Source: Sphagnum compactum (taxonomy: Eukaryota > Bryophyta > Sphagnopsida > Sphagnales). From it: a stretch of 64,000 nucleotides of DNA. Position 1 is the stretch's first letter. Every line of letters begins with the position of its first letter. The translations under genes were made by a program, and so were the position numbers. The DNA is taken from the NCBI GenBank assembly GCA_965153455.1, contig OZ234495.1, positions 25,168,875-25,232,874 of the forward strand, written 5' to 3'. Shown piece after piece: positions 1 through 11,100 of the stretch. The notes under the pieces were generated by a model. It searched no databases and had not been told where the DNA came from. It was given only the letters and a program-made list of their open reading frames with translations.

Positions 1-1130
1 AGGACAATGGAATGACTAATAAGTCAAAAAAACATTCCACATACGGCGATAGGACGAAGACCACTAGTGTCCTTTGCCATTGTCAACAATCTATTAGCAC
101 CCAACACTAGGGCCACCGACCTAAAGATATCCCCATGAGCAACAACAATAGCAGCCTGGAATAATTCCGAAAACCGTGAAGATAGGTCTTCTGGTATGAA
201 GCATTTTGAAAGATGCTTATATACCATCCCAAAAAACCCACTTGAAGACAAATGGGGATTAATGATAAAGCTTGGGCAAACAGAGTCCTATCCAGGATAA
301 AAATGTGTTTAAGGTTGATAGTAAAAAATAAGTGGAGGGACAAGGTCTAAAGGAAAGGGGTGCAATTGGCGCAAGGCAGCAACAATGTCCTCTAAAAGAA
401 TAGTTGGCGTCATGGGTTGGAGACCTCTGGCAATGTGATTATATTCATTGGCTTTTCCTAAAATTAGACATCAATAAAAATGAGTGGTTGAAGAATCTTC
501 CCATGAGTGGTGAAAATGGGGCGCACATGAGGCATGTGAAAACTCCTTTTGAAAAAAATAATTGTTTGCCATAAACCTCCTAAGGCGAGTAGAAAACCTC
601 TCGTTGACTTGAACAACCTCCTCGAGTATCATGTAAACACCAACGGGACAACAAGAGGAAAAGGAACTAGTCTTGAGCAATCCGGTCAAAAGGTAAGCGA
701 AAAATCATGCTTGACCTAATGTTGGATGGTTCAAAGGATCTTATGAAACAAACGAGGGTGTGCAAAACAAGATTCAAACAACCCTAAGATGGAGCTAGAT
801 TGAACTTGAAACCAACCCCAAGAAGCAAGAGGAATAGAACTAGGGAGAAGCACATGAAGGGAAGACACTTACAAAGATAAAATAACCTAGCTAACATGGG
901 AAATGAGGCTAGCTGGAGGGTGAGCATTCTTGACATGCCTTGAAAGGCCGCCTAAAGTGTAAAGGCCAAAACAATGAGGACAAGGGGTATCTTGAGCCAA
1001 TGGGGGACGCAAAGACAAAGCCATTCCCACAAAAGAAAACAAAAAGAAACTACACCCAAAACCCTTAAAAAGCAATAGCCCAAGGAGCCCCCCCCAAAAA
1101 AAGAAAAGACAAAAGAAAACCAAACTCAAA
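1..1130 (-). mobile_element. Relic of a non-LTR retroelement with N-terminal C2H2 finger and reverse transcriptase
   Basis: Minus-strand pieces in several frames look like one decayed retroelement running off the window start. Around 920-982 a frame reads CPHC, 11 residues, H, 4 residues, H: a C2H2 finger of the kind found at the N terminus of R2/NeSL/Utopia-type non-LTR elements. Downstream on the same strand, at about 24-251, a frame ends in LLTMAKDTSGLRPIAV, the 'GLRPIAVG' signature that opens the reverse transcriptase core. Frames break repeatedly and the catalytic YxDD lies outside the window, so this is a dead copy or part of one. Assignment to a clade is inference; that it is reverse-transcriptase-derived is the firmer part. 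Confidence 0.6.
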
Positions 1131-4100
1131 AAAATAAATATAAATAAATAAATAAAAAGAGATGAAGACTTTCCTGAAAAGAAGGATTTTCCTGCTATTG
1201 CAAGAGCTCGCTAGCGGTGGCACACTGTTGTTGCAACAGCAAAGACTATGTAAAAGAAGAGTCATAGGAACACACACTCAATTATAGCACACTTGATGTT
1301 GTTGCTACATGCATTTTTCCTCTTCGCCTTCTTGTTTTGTGCCCAGCGCCATTGCTTTCGTGATGATTGCAAGAGCTTTCTTGCTACCTATCTTGTCTAC
1401 TCCACTCTACCACATTTTCCTCTCGCTGATTTTTTTTTCTCTTTTTTCTGAAAAATAAAATTCTACCATGTGGAACACTGAAAATTAATTTCTCCATTTT
1501 GCATGTCTTATGTACCATTCTGACACCAATTTTGAATCCCTGCCTCTCTTGAGAGGCAGGATTCATGCCATTAACATACTTAATTTGACATTGTGTAAGA
1601 CTAGTATTGTTTTCTATATAACCTACAAATAAGGTCAAACTAGTCCAACCCTAGCAACGAAACAATGTGACTTTGTGTAGTGTACTACACTGATGCTTGA
1701 ACAATGTTCCTTAAGAAAATTTACATCTTCCTAGAAGTAGGCTAATAGTAAGTATCTTCACTCTCATGAGGCAATAGACTTATCCACAAAGTCCTCCAAA
1801 CTGGGGACTAGAATGCTCAATTTGGCTTAAACTGAGGATGAAATGTGAAAAAAGGATAAAAAAGGTACATTGTCTTAAAACAAGCGGCTTTGGGCAACAA
1901 ATCAAAATCTCATTGCAAGGAGGACCCCAAACTAGAGGGTTAAATTGCTTTCACCACCCCTACAGGTGATGAAAGCAGTTCCATCTTGAGTTTTTGATTT
2001 GCTAAGGCCGCCTTCACTGCAACATTCACATTCACTTCTATTGTAACTCAAATTAATTTTTTTCAAATTATGTGCAATTAAAATACTGGTGTTTGGTATT
2101 CGATCCTCAGTTTTTGAAAAGTTTGCTCCCTTTATGGATACTCAGCATTTGAGAAAAACAAAGGTTTGGGATGAATTTGGGGTCGAAACTGGGGATCAGT
2201 TCAAGGATAACTCTAATGGGGTCGAATTGGTGTGCGATAGCAGAACACAAGAAAACTAAAAAAAAATGATGATTTTTTAATCCTGCCTGGCAAAACAAGC
2301 AAAACTGCCCACAACCACACAGGGCGCCAAAGGACAAGCCCAGAGCAAGCTCCTTAGGGGATATGTGCTCTCTTCTAGGATATAGACTTCTCATTTGAGG
2401 TACTACCATAATAGTACCCAAATGGATTCGGCAACAAACTGCCCAATAATTAATTAAATCTCAAATCTTAGCTTCAGCAGTTTGTTTTTTAATTCTGAAA
2501 TTTTTAGTACATGAAGTTTATAAAATAGTTAACAAATTTTTGTTTTTGTGAGACAGTTTCTAAGTGTGTCTAGCCTGTCACAACCTTTAAATTCAAAGAT
2601 TTACAGGTCTGAAGTTCAAGCCCGACAATCAAATACTTCCGAATCTAATTTTATAATAACTATTAAGATTTCGGCACAAATAATAAATAATTTAATTTAT
2701 GTCAAAACCGTTACTGTACGTTTCAGTCTTCCGACTTTTTGGTTTTGTGCAGTATATACAGAGAACTTTATTAAATCTGTGCTAAGCTAAAGCTGCAGTT
2801 TGTAATTTAGCCACATGTGGCTAAATTAATAATAAAAAAAAATCACCCACTTCAATTTTTTCTTCCCACACCACCAACTAACAATACAATACAATACAAG
2901 GAAAGCACAACAGGGCAGGCAGTGGGCAGTAGGTCCATAAATAATTTTCTCTCACTGCATTGTGTACTTTGTAGTAGCAGGCAAAATTATTTATCTGACC
3001 TGACCTGACCTGACCTAACCTGACCCCATGTCATGATTCGTCCCCTCATCTCAGCTGTGCATAGTAAGTTAGTCAGAGAATATTTCTAATGCGGTTGCAG
3101 TTTGCTTGGACAATGCTACATTATTCAAACTCCTCTGACAGCATGGGCAATTGGATGGAACACCCTATAATGGCTTCAGTGTCATGTAGCACTAACCACT
3201 TCCAGTGTATCTTGTGTTGTTGTTGGCCCAAGTGTGTGAACTGATTACCCAACCAATTTTTCCTTTCAAAACCATTTTTTGGTAATTTAATTGAATTTTC
3301 AATGACAGAAAACTAATCTCATTTCATTATTGCCAACACCTTAGGTCCAATTTTTTTTCCAAATCACCTTCACTAAATCCTGCTCAACTAGAGCCTTCCA
3401 ACAATACCAAAGAGCATGCACAAATTCTCCTGTAATATTTAGTTTTGATTTCAATGAATTTAGTGCCAAAATTGTTCAATATTCAATAACTTCTTCACGG
3501 CAGGTCAAAACATTATAATAAAATCCAGCACACCGTTATTCATTGAGAGCTTTCGAACAATACGAAGAGTGTGGCAAGAGGCTCCATGGTTGGAGAGATC
3601 TTGACACGACAAACAACCTAGGATGAATAGGCTGGTAAGTGAACACTTAAGAAGTCAGAAGATCAAATCCTCACACATTGTTCCTGTGCTTCAGAAGCTT
3701 CAAGAATATTTGTAGCCACTGTCACAAAAATTGCTCAATTCAATAAAAGATCAAGTGTTTGGTGTCACAGGGTTCCATGTACGGTGATGAATGAATTAAA
3801 ACATTAAAAATTTTCAAGCTCCAAATCTTTAATTGTTGTATCTTTGCCTTTGAAATACAAAGAAGTTTTGTAAAGCCCTGGTTGATGCAACTATAAGGTT
3901 TCAATTCACTCAAAACGGACTAAAAATGAGAAAAAATCCAGTTTGTGCATCCAATGACACAAAAATTGCTCAATTTGGTCAAGGAATGAGAAGAATGTTG
4001 GAAAGTGTTCAGTGATGGATAGTTTTACCTTATCTTCATTCATATAGATAGTTTACTGGATATCCTCTTGAGTGTTCATTCAGTGAACCATGAATTTTTG

Positions 4101-4540
4101 GGCACTTCACATGTAAATTTTGGAGGTCATATTGATATTCTAAATATCATGTGCATAAATAGGTGTACATCAAAGTTACAAAAATGCCTGCACTAAGTGG
4201 AGCACAACCAACAGGTTCCAAACTGAGAAGTCCCATTGAAAAACTCATCATTCATTCATCCCCCTGCATGCTGGCCGTGCACAAGTGATCAAGTAGTTGG
4301 GAACCACTAGGCATCTAAGGCACAAGACATTGGGATTTGTAGAACTCAGTCTGAACCCAGGAGCATGCCTGACAAATTACACTAGTTTTGAACATGAATT
4401 AAGACCCATACCTGGCCCGAATGACTTGGTACAAAGTAATAATATCAACTAGCAAAGTGGTGGTTTCACTAGGTATGGATCATCACAAGCTGATTACATC
4501 TCAATGAAATTTTCTCAAAATTTCCAACATACCTCTGTTG
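1131..4540. other. Intergenic, no gene recognised
   Basis: AT-rich stretch between the retroelement relic and the KANADI 3' end. Open frames are short and show no familiar motif; the longest is 104 codons on the minus strand at 2107-2421. Between 3386 and 4020 there are diverged direct repeats: similar 30-35 base stretches begin near 3386 and 3545, and a shorter phrase recurs near 3726 and 3960. These suggest old local duplication. Confidence 0.4.
2998..3026. repeat. (TGACC)n pentanucleotide microsatellite
   Basis: Five to six consecutive CTGAC/TGACC units with one CTAAC variant. The same pentamer family recurs at 8556-8595. Confidence 0.9.
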
Positions 4541-4634
4541 AAATCAGAACACTTTTGGTGAATTTTGGGGGTTCTGATTGAGAAGAAGAAGTACCACAAT
4601 GATGCCGTGGCAATAGTCTGGAGATGGGGGGCCA

Positions 4635-7180
4635 CTAGCACTTAAGAAGGAGGAGCTCCTGAGATGCATCAGTTGCAACAGGGTCTGGCCCAGCAGCTGC
4701 ACTCCAGCTTGACCTTCCAAGAGTGAACTCCAAATTGGGCATCTTTGGGATAATATTAGTGATATGGGAAGACACAAACTCAGAAAGAGCAAATGGACTA
4801 AATTGTAGATGGGGTTCCTTGTTATGATCAGGTGAGGTTGTGGCCTGCATCCACTCATGGCCTTCATCTTGATGGCCTGAGCTGGGTTGATGAGCAGCAG
4901 CAGCAATGGTGAGCTCCAATCCTCCATTCAATTGCCTAGTGACACCCTTATGAAAATTCCTGAATGACTGGTCAAGCCTGCATAGCAAACCAAAATCTGT
5001 TCAGAACTGAATAATATATTGGAAGAAACAAGTTGCCTGCATGCCTAGATAGAGTTTTCCAAATATTTTTCACCAAGAGTTTCATGAATTTTCAGGCAAA
5101 TTAGTGATCATTTGAAATCTGAAATAGCAGAAGAGAGAAAGTAGCCTACTGAGAAGTAGTAGGAAGATGTGAGTTACTAAACCCTAAACCCTGAACCTGG
5201 GTTGGACTTTCTTGGGGAGATTTTCAACTGCAGAGCATTAATCAGAATGCTGTCAAACATGAGAACAGTGAACTAAATAACACTCTTAAATACCTGTCTG
5301 ATGAACTAGTCCATAAGCTGTAAGACTCAAGCTGTGATGGCAGCTTCTTGGTTTGCATGGACAACAATGCTGCACGAGCATCAACCAGAGTTGGGTAGTA
5401 GTAACTATTTGCAGGGGAATCAGCTTTAATGAATGCAGCTGAAGGCATGGCAGTTGTAGATGAAATTTCAACACCATTACTACTATTGCTTAAAGAAGAA
5501 TGCTGAGAAGCAACAGCAGGCACTACACGAAACTCCACCAATTCGGAGCTGTCTCTCCCACTGATGACAACGTTGTCAGCAGCTGGATCCGAGTTGCATA
5601 AATATCCTTGTCCTACAGTTGTTCAGTACCAGGGATCACAAAAACAAACCAACCAATTGTTGATCACAATTAAGCACCTGATATTCTTACATGAGCTTGG
5701 CAACAAAATGGAAAAAAAAATTCCTTAGGCCTTAGACTAAACAAGCAAGCACAATCCAAAGTCTCACCACCTGCATGAGTAGTAGTAGTAAGTGGTAGTA
5801 GTACTGCACCAACCTGCTTCAAGAAGAGCTAGAGCTGGTTTGTCAGTTGTTGTCTTCACTGTCCGATACATCTGGCAGCCCACTCATGACCACCCAAATT
5901 CAGGCACATGAACTTATTGACATACTCAATATACAATAAAAGCAGTGGAAAGAAAAAACCACAAATGTGCAAGAAACCTGAAGAAAAACAATCTGTGGGC
6001 AGTCTCCAGAATACATGAGAAGATCAAGGTCCTAGCAGGCTATAAGCTGCAGCAAGTTAGTTACAAAGAGCTTGCTGCTGTTGCTGGTGCAGATGGTGGC
6101 AGTTTCAAGATCAAGCTGCAGCTGATATCTGCAGCAGCTGGTGCAGATTTTATTTGAGCACTCTAGTAGTTTAAGTACAACAAGCACAAATTAAAAAGGC
6201 AAAAAAAGACTCACAGCATTCACAAAAGATCAATCATCCGCTTGCTGCTGCTGCAGGTACTAGGTACATACATTATTAAATTACATAGTGCATACCTGTA
6301 AGTGACTTTTGACATGAGCCAGAGTGAGGTCCTTGACATTCATCAGCTCCAGCACAGACTTGGGAGTTGCCCCTGCATTGCGCAATTCATCACCTGATCT
6401 AGTGAGCAATCAGCAGCTACTAAGAGTCCAGAATCCTTGGCAGACAGCAGAACAAGAACAAAAACGAAAAGTAAAAGAACACAGCAAAACAAGAACAATA
6501 AAACGATAAGAACGAGAACAAGGAGAAGAAATAGAACAAGAACAAGACAGCAGAAAAAGAACAAGAACAAAGATAAGGAGGAGAAGAGAGAGAGGATATT
6601 TACGTTGGTGTCCGCCAAGGGACTCCACGGCATGTACGAAGTGTTGGTGCAAGGTACTAGTCCAGCGCATCCTGGGGGCTCGCATGGATCGAAGCTTGGT
6701 GCAGGATGGAAATCTAGACATGAAGCGGCCGGAACGCAAAGCTTTTGCTGCATCAGCAGCGCTGTTGTTAGTCGATGCTGTATGATGATATCTGATGATG
6801 TTCTCCGGCGAACATGGCGCTCGATCAGATGCCTTGAACTCGAATGCACAAGGACTGACTAGGCACAAGTTAGTGGATGCAGCAAGACTAGTGCTCGATA
6901 CGTTGCTGCTGTCACTATCGCTGCTGCAGCTACCCGACCTCTGCGGCCGATGCCAAAGACCGCGGAAACCTGCATGCACACGCTCGACGTGTGGCGGGCC
7001 GGGGGCCAAAGACAGGGCACCAGGAGAAGACGAGCTCGGCTGCTGCAGTTGCTGATTGCGAGAATTCGGCGGGCTGATATGGAGCGACAAATCAGGTCCT
7101 GCTGCTGCTGGTGGGATGCAGATGTTGGTGGCCTGGCTTGGAATGTTCGGATCAAGCTTGTTGAAGCTGGAGTGTTGCAT
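4635..7180 (-). CDS. KAN: KANADI-family GARP transcription factor
   Basis: KANADI proteins are nuclear, DNA-binding, mostly repressive regulators of abaxial and lateral-organ polarity. Five exons join cleanly: 7180-6604, 6372-6296, 5871-5814, 5612-5294 and 4977-4635, all GT-AG, giving 457 aa. The N terminus carries PDLSLHISPP (residues 29-38), the conserved KANADI motif. Residues about 168-230 form the GARP Myb-like domain: RMRWTSTLHQHFVHAV, then ATPKSVLELMNVKDLTLAHV, then SHLQMYRTVKTTTDKP. Exon joints fall inside GGHQ|RATP and SHLQ|MYRT. The C terminus has NLEFTLGR, also typical of the family. Exon 1 is serine-rich. Start: first ATG of the frame; a longer N terminus from an upstream exon cannot be excluded. 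No broken frames. Subfamily (KAN1-4) not assigned. Confidence 0.93.
5180..5201. repeat. Short interstitial telomere-like repeat in KANADI intron 4
   Basis: About two and a half degenerate CCCTAAA units within the last intron (4978-5293). Confidence 0.7.
6437..6597 (-). other. Long pyrimidine-rich tract in KANADI intron 1
   Basis: The plus strand is almost free of T over about 150 bases (A, G and some C), so on the gene's strand this is a long pyrimidine-rich tract. It sits at the 5' end of intron 1 (6373-6603), not next to the acceptor. It creates open frames in several phases that are not genes. Confidence 0.75.
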
Positions 7181-8770
7181 TGTAATTCGGGAGTTTTGTC
7201 CGGAGCCTCTTACGTGCTGGAAGCGCCCAGGGACGTATGACTTCGCCTAGGCGTAGATGTGTCGAGACAGATCAAGACCAAACGAGAAGCTACAAATAAA
7301 AGAAATTCACCAAATTGACAATAGACTGATCTTGCTCACACCGTAACTGCATATCTCGATTCTCTGTCGACTTCACTCTCGTCTTCCTTCGCAAACAGCA
7401 GGCGTCCAGGACAGACGGTCGACGGCCGTCAGCAGCCGCTGCACCACGAGACGTCGACGGCAGTCAGCAGCAACCGCACCACGAGACGTCGGGGCAAGTA
7501 AGGTACTGATCAGCCGCTGCAGGATGGAGGAAATGGCAGCAAAAGCACGGCGCGCGCCGGGCAGAAAGCAGAGGACAGCTTCAGATCACCAATAGTGGAG
7601 CCTAGACGACGGCATCGCTACCGGAAGATGCAGCAATGCATTCCGCTCTCGAATTGCATTGCCCAATTGAGAAAAAAAATCGAGCATAGGTACAGCCGGA
7701 AATCAGCTGCTAACATGATCGAAAACAGAAGTCACCTGAAGAGAGAGAGCACAGACAAGCTGTGACTTGCGACGAATGCGGAAAACGAAACCGACTGCAC
7801 CGCCACCAAGGACGACAACAGCAACGTGCTCACTAAGAGAGTTCGCAGCTTAAAACGATCGTCATGGGGCAGTATAACGCAGGCTGCAGATTGAGACGCA
7901 AACCACCACCACCACCGGAACCGACACACGAAAGAACGTTTTCCGACAACAAAATCCAGCGTCGTCGCTGTCCCTCCGGCGGCTGGTGGCGCTGGCCACT
8001 AATTTTCTGGGACTAGAACAGTAGCAGATTGAGAATATTCACAACGACAGCGGTATGCGTCAAAAACACGCAAATCAGTATAAGGCAGAACAGGTCTGCA
8101 CATGAAACTGCTGTACAACGGTAACAACGACGTGAGAAAGAAAAAGGAAAAGAAGAAGCTGGTCGTCCACGCGCATCGAGGCAACAAACCACGCGACCGG
8201 CATTGAGAAGGGCAAGACGGAGTCGATTCCAGAGACAGCACTCCGATGGCTGCTGCAAACTAGATTTACCACAACAAAAACAGCACTGAATACCGATGCG
8301 TACACGCGTTCAAGGCACAGACACGGAGAGAGAAAAAAGCTCGAGAGTGCACACAGAGGAAAACAGGGACTACACACAGGACCGGCGACGAAGACGCGAG
8401 AGGCAACGAGAGCCCGAGAAGAAGAGAGATCGACGAAGAAAGAACGAGCGAGCGAGCGAGCGAGCAAGAGAGAAGCTGCTGCTGCTGCCCGTGACATGCG
8501 GACGCGGCGGCGCATTTGGTGGCACTGCCCGCGGAATCTGCCCGTACCGGGGACCTCTTGACCTGACCTGACCCGACCCGACCCGACCCGACCCGGTGTA
8601 CAATCTCCTTTCTGTCTTTTTGCCTCTGTTTTTTTCTCGTTGAGAAGGGAATGCATAAAAAAGGAAAAGGACACGTTGAAGAAACAATTAATTCTGCAAA
8701 ATTTGGCATAAAAATCTTTGCATTATTGGTTACCTAATGAATAAGCATGTTGATGCAAACCCTAAACCAT
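7181..8770 (-). promoter_or_regulatory. Probable KANADI 5' leader and promoter region
   Basis: GC-rich, CpG-containing stretch immediately upstream of the KANADI start, in sharp contrast to the AT-rich DNA beyond 8700. It contains GA-rich and (CGAG)n segments (8444-8466), a pentamer array (8556-8595) and a telo-box AAACCCTAA at 8757-8765. Several frames stay open on both strands (up to 199 codons at 8075-8674), but they overlap each other, are low-complexity and resemble nothing known, so composition explains them better than coding. Exact transcription start and any leader introns are not visible. Confidence 0.5.
8556..8595. repeat. (TGACC/CGACC)n pentanucleotide array
   Basis: Starts as TGACC units and changes to CGACC units, about eight in all, inside the putative KANADI leader. 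A related TGACC array lies at 2998-3026 on the other side of the gene. Confidence 0.85.
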
Positions 8771-9989
8771 GAGTTCATGATTGTTTTGCATAAAAATTCA
8801 TCACATAAAAGTACTGAAAATATTAAAAAAAGACTAAAGAGAGCGCCTTGCTAAGCATAAAATCCTATTGGGCTTTTGAAAAAACAAAAAGTTTCCCTCT
8901 TACAAGCATTCCGTTTTTGTAAATTCTGATGTTTTTTTTCTCCTCATGAAACCCACCAAGTATCATATCCCGGACACAAAAAAAGAAACAAAATGTTAGG
9001 TCGCAATAAAGCACATGTGCGACTACTTCAAGAAGTTTCATTTGTTACTGAAATTAATGGAATAACTTCTCGTCCGAGGCAGAAGAATAATATAAACTGA
9101 TGAGAAGAGTGGCCTGGACCCCTTCCCCTTAATGGTAGGGTAATAGAATTTTAGGGCTTGCTCAGGAAAAGACTACTACATTCATCAATGGATGAATGAA
9201 ATTTGGACACCAACATCAAGAGGGAGTAATAAGGTAGCTGAACTATATATATTAGCAGTCATAATAATCAAAGGTAATGAAATTGATATACTTTTCTCAC
9301 ACTTGGGGGTTTGTGTGTCTTTTATTAGTATCATTAGGGTTTTTGTGTGGTGTCTCTAGAGGGCAGAGTGGGGTAAAATTTTGAAAACTTTGTTATTATG
9401 GTGTGTAAAAGGACTCTTTTACCCTTTTTGGAAGAGAGTTGGCACACTCTTGAAATCTGGGTAAATATAGAATCTTTATCTTTTGGTCACGAGGGCTCCT
9501 TCACATTGAAAGAGTAGAAAGAGAAAAAGAAAACACTCAACCCAAGATTAAAATTAAATGTTCCTTGTTATTGGATGTTCTGTTAAATGTTGCTCTTTAA
9601 TCTAGCACAAAAAAATTGTAATTCAAAGCCATCACCCAATTGGTACTGGTCAAAGATATTTTCCCAAGAATTTTTATTTTTATTTTTGACAAAAAAAACT
9701 TGGGAACATTTTGGATTGTTGAGTTTTTCTAATATTAAATTCAACTGATTTTGCTAATTTTTTGGAAAAATTTGTCCAAAAATTTCAATATCACAAAATT
9801 GAAAAAGAAATCCCTGGGTACTGCTGGAGTGCTTATACAGCACTAATTTATTAGGGATGGAGCAACTTGGTCAAAGTTGTAGTACCCTGAAGAAAATTAG
9901 AATCTAGTTGGGAGGCAGATGCATTTACTATAATTTATATCTCTAGAAATCTAAGGCTACCATAAAAGAAACAGTAGAGTTTGGCCAAA
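8771..9989. other. Intergenic, nothing recognised
   Basis: AT-rich, with no frame of length or similarity worth reporting. Confidence 0.5.
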
Positions 9990-10268
9990 GTGAACCATGA
10001 AGGATGGATGAGAAGTGGTCAAGTAAACAATTTTTTCTGTTGGATTCCAGTTCCCTGGCTAACCACCATGGTTAGCTCAGTTGCTAGTAGGTAGGTAGGT
10101 AGGTAGTAAAAAAAGAAGACCCTAACCTATGTATAAACTATAAACCACCTAGTTACTTTGGTATCACCTATTTTCTGGCCTATCTACCTATATAGGGCAT
10201 GCAACCTACTTCTACTAGAATGGATTACCAAGGTGAAACCTGACATTAACTCAGTTAAGGTTCATCCA
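9990..10268. mobile_element. MITE-like dispersed repeat, copy 1
   Basis: About 280 bp clearly related to 51238-51516. Shared landmarks in order: ACCATGAAGGATG, CAGTTCCCT-GCTAACCA, a palindrome GCTAACCA-3 nt-TGGTTAGC, TAGCTCAGTTG, GTAGGTAG units, CTATCTA, then TTACCAAGGTGAAACC and TTAACTCAGTT. The 3' TTACCAAGGTGAAACC roughly inverts the 5' TTTCAGTTCCCTAGCTAACC stretch of the other copy, giving imperfect inverted repeats near the ends. Short, non-coding and repeated with inverted ends: MITE-like. Superfamily not assignable. Confidence 0.6.
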
Positions 10269-10339
10269 CAACGAAGTCATGACTACCTGGTAGGTATTTT
10301 TCTAAGTGTAGTTTGAGGCCACATTCCTCATTGTAACTT

Positions 10340-10783
10340 TTGGTACATGAAGGGGTGGTCGTTTCAAAAAATGTAATGTGCACTCTCATGGACACTTCAC
10401 GAGCTAGCCTACTTCAAGAAAATGTAATGTTAGCTCTCACGGTCGCCTTTCTTTTTGCTCTTTTTGCAAAACCCATTGGGTACTATGAGAACAAATTGCA
10501 AAATAAAAATCATATGAGTGTTTTAAGGAAGATAGAACCATCTATTTGGGCAGCCTCAACCTTTACTTACCCCATAGCATGCATCCCGTGTACCATGCTA
10601 TGTATTCTGAGTTTGTGGCTAAAAGCCCACCGTGTGGGTGGTCTAATAACGGTGACCAAGCGATTAGGAAATAATCAACATGAGATAATAAATTCTGGCT
10701 GGCCAAGGATAAGGCAACGGTGTTGTTTGCTGGGGTTTTTAAACCCTCACACCATTAGGGTCAGTTTTTATGAAGGAGGTTGA
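10340..10783 (+). other. Unassigned open frame, 147 codons
   Basis: An ATG-to-stop frame with two hydrophobic stretches (about residues 30-48 and 68-92). I do not recognise it. Its interior contains a diverged direct repeat (AATGTAATG near 10370 and 10420) and it sits in repeat-derived DNA, so chance or a decayed element is more likely than a membrane-protein gene. Confidence 0.15.
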
Positions 10784-10799
10784 TTTTCACATCACTATG

Positions 10800-11100
10800 T
10801 CCCCAATTCATTAGCTCAGGCCAAAAATGGTGGCAAACAGTTTTGAAAATAGACAATTTCATGCAGCCAATGGGAAGGCTTAGCATGCACTCATGATGAT
10901 GGGCCCTGGTTTTTTTCTTTCTTGTGGGGTTTTGGGGGGGAGTTGTTTTTTTGTTTTGTTTTTCTTCCTTGTTCAATCTCTGCCCCTACCGTTAGCCTAG
11001 GCCAAAAATACATGCAGCCAATGGGTAGACTGAAGCATGCACTCAAGGTGCCTTGATTTTTTTCCTTTTAAGTTTTTTGGGGGGGGGGTGGGGGAAGGAT
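10800..11100. repeat. Diverged direct duplication, about 180 bp period
   Basis: The phrase TTAGC-CAGGCCAAAAAT ... CATGCAGCCAATGGG ... AGCATGCACTCA, then a T-rich and G-run tail, occurs from about 10810 and again from about 10990. The second copy lacks some internal sequence. Confidence 0.7.

Noticed and set aside
6343-6862. Plus- and minus-strand frames rich in K/R/T/N or L/F/V around 6437-6862
   Set aside because: They come from the T-poor tract in KANADI intron 1 and from shadows of exon 1.
8075-8709. Long minus-strand frames of up to 199 codons upstream of KANADI
   Set aside because: Three or four frames are open at once on both strands, the predicted proteins are low-complexity (runs of LARSLARS, S, V) and composition explains the lack of stops.
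4500-8800. Known conserved plant microRNA (for example miR166) near KANADI
   Set aside because: I looked for the mature miR165/166 sequence on both strands and found none.
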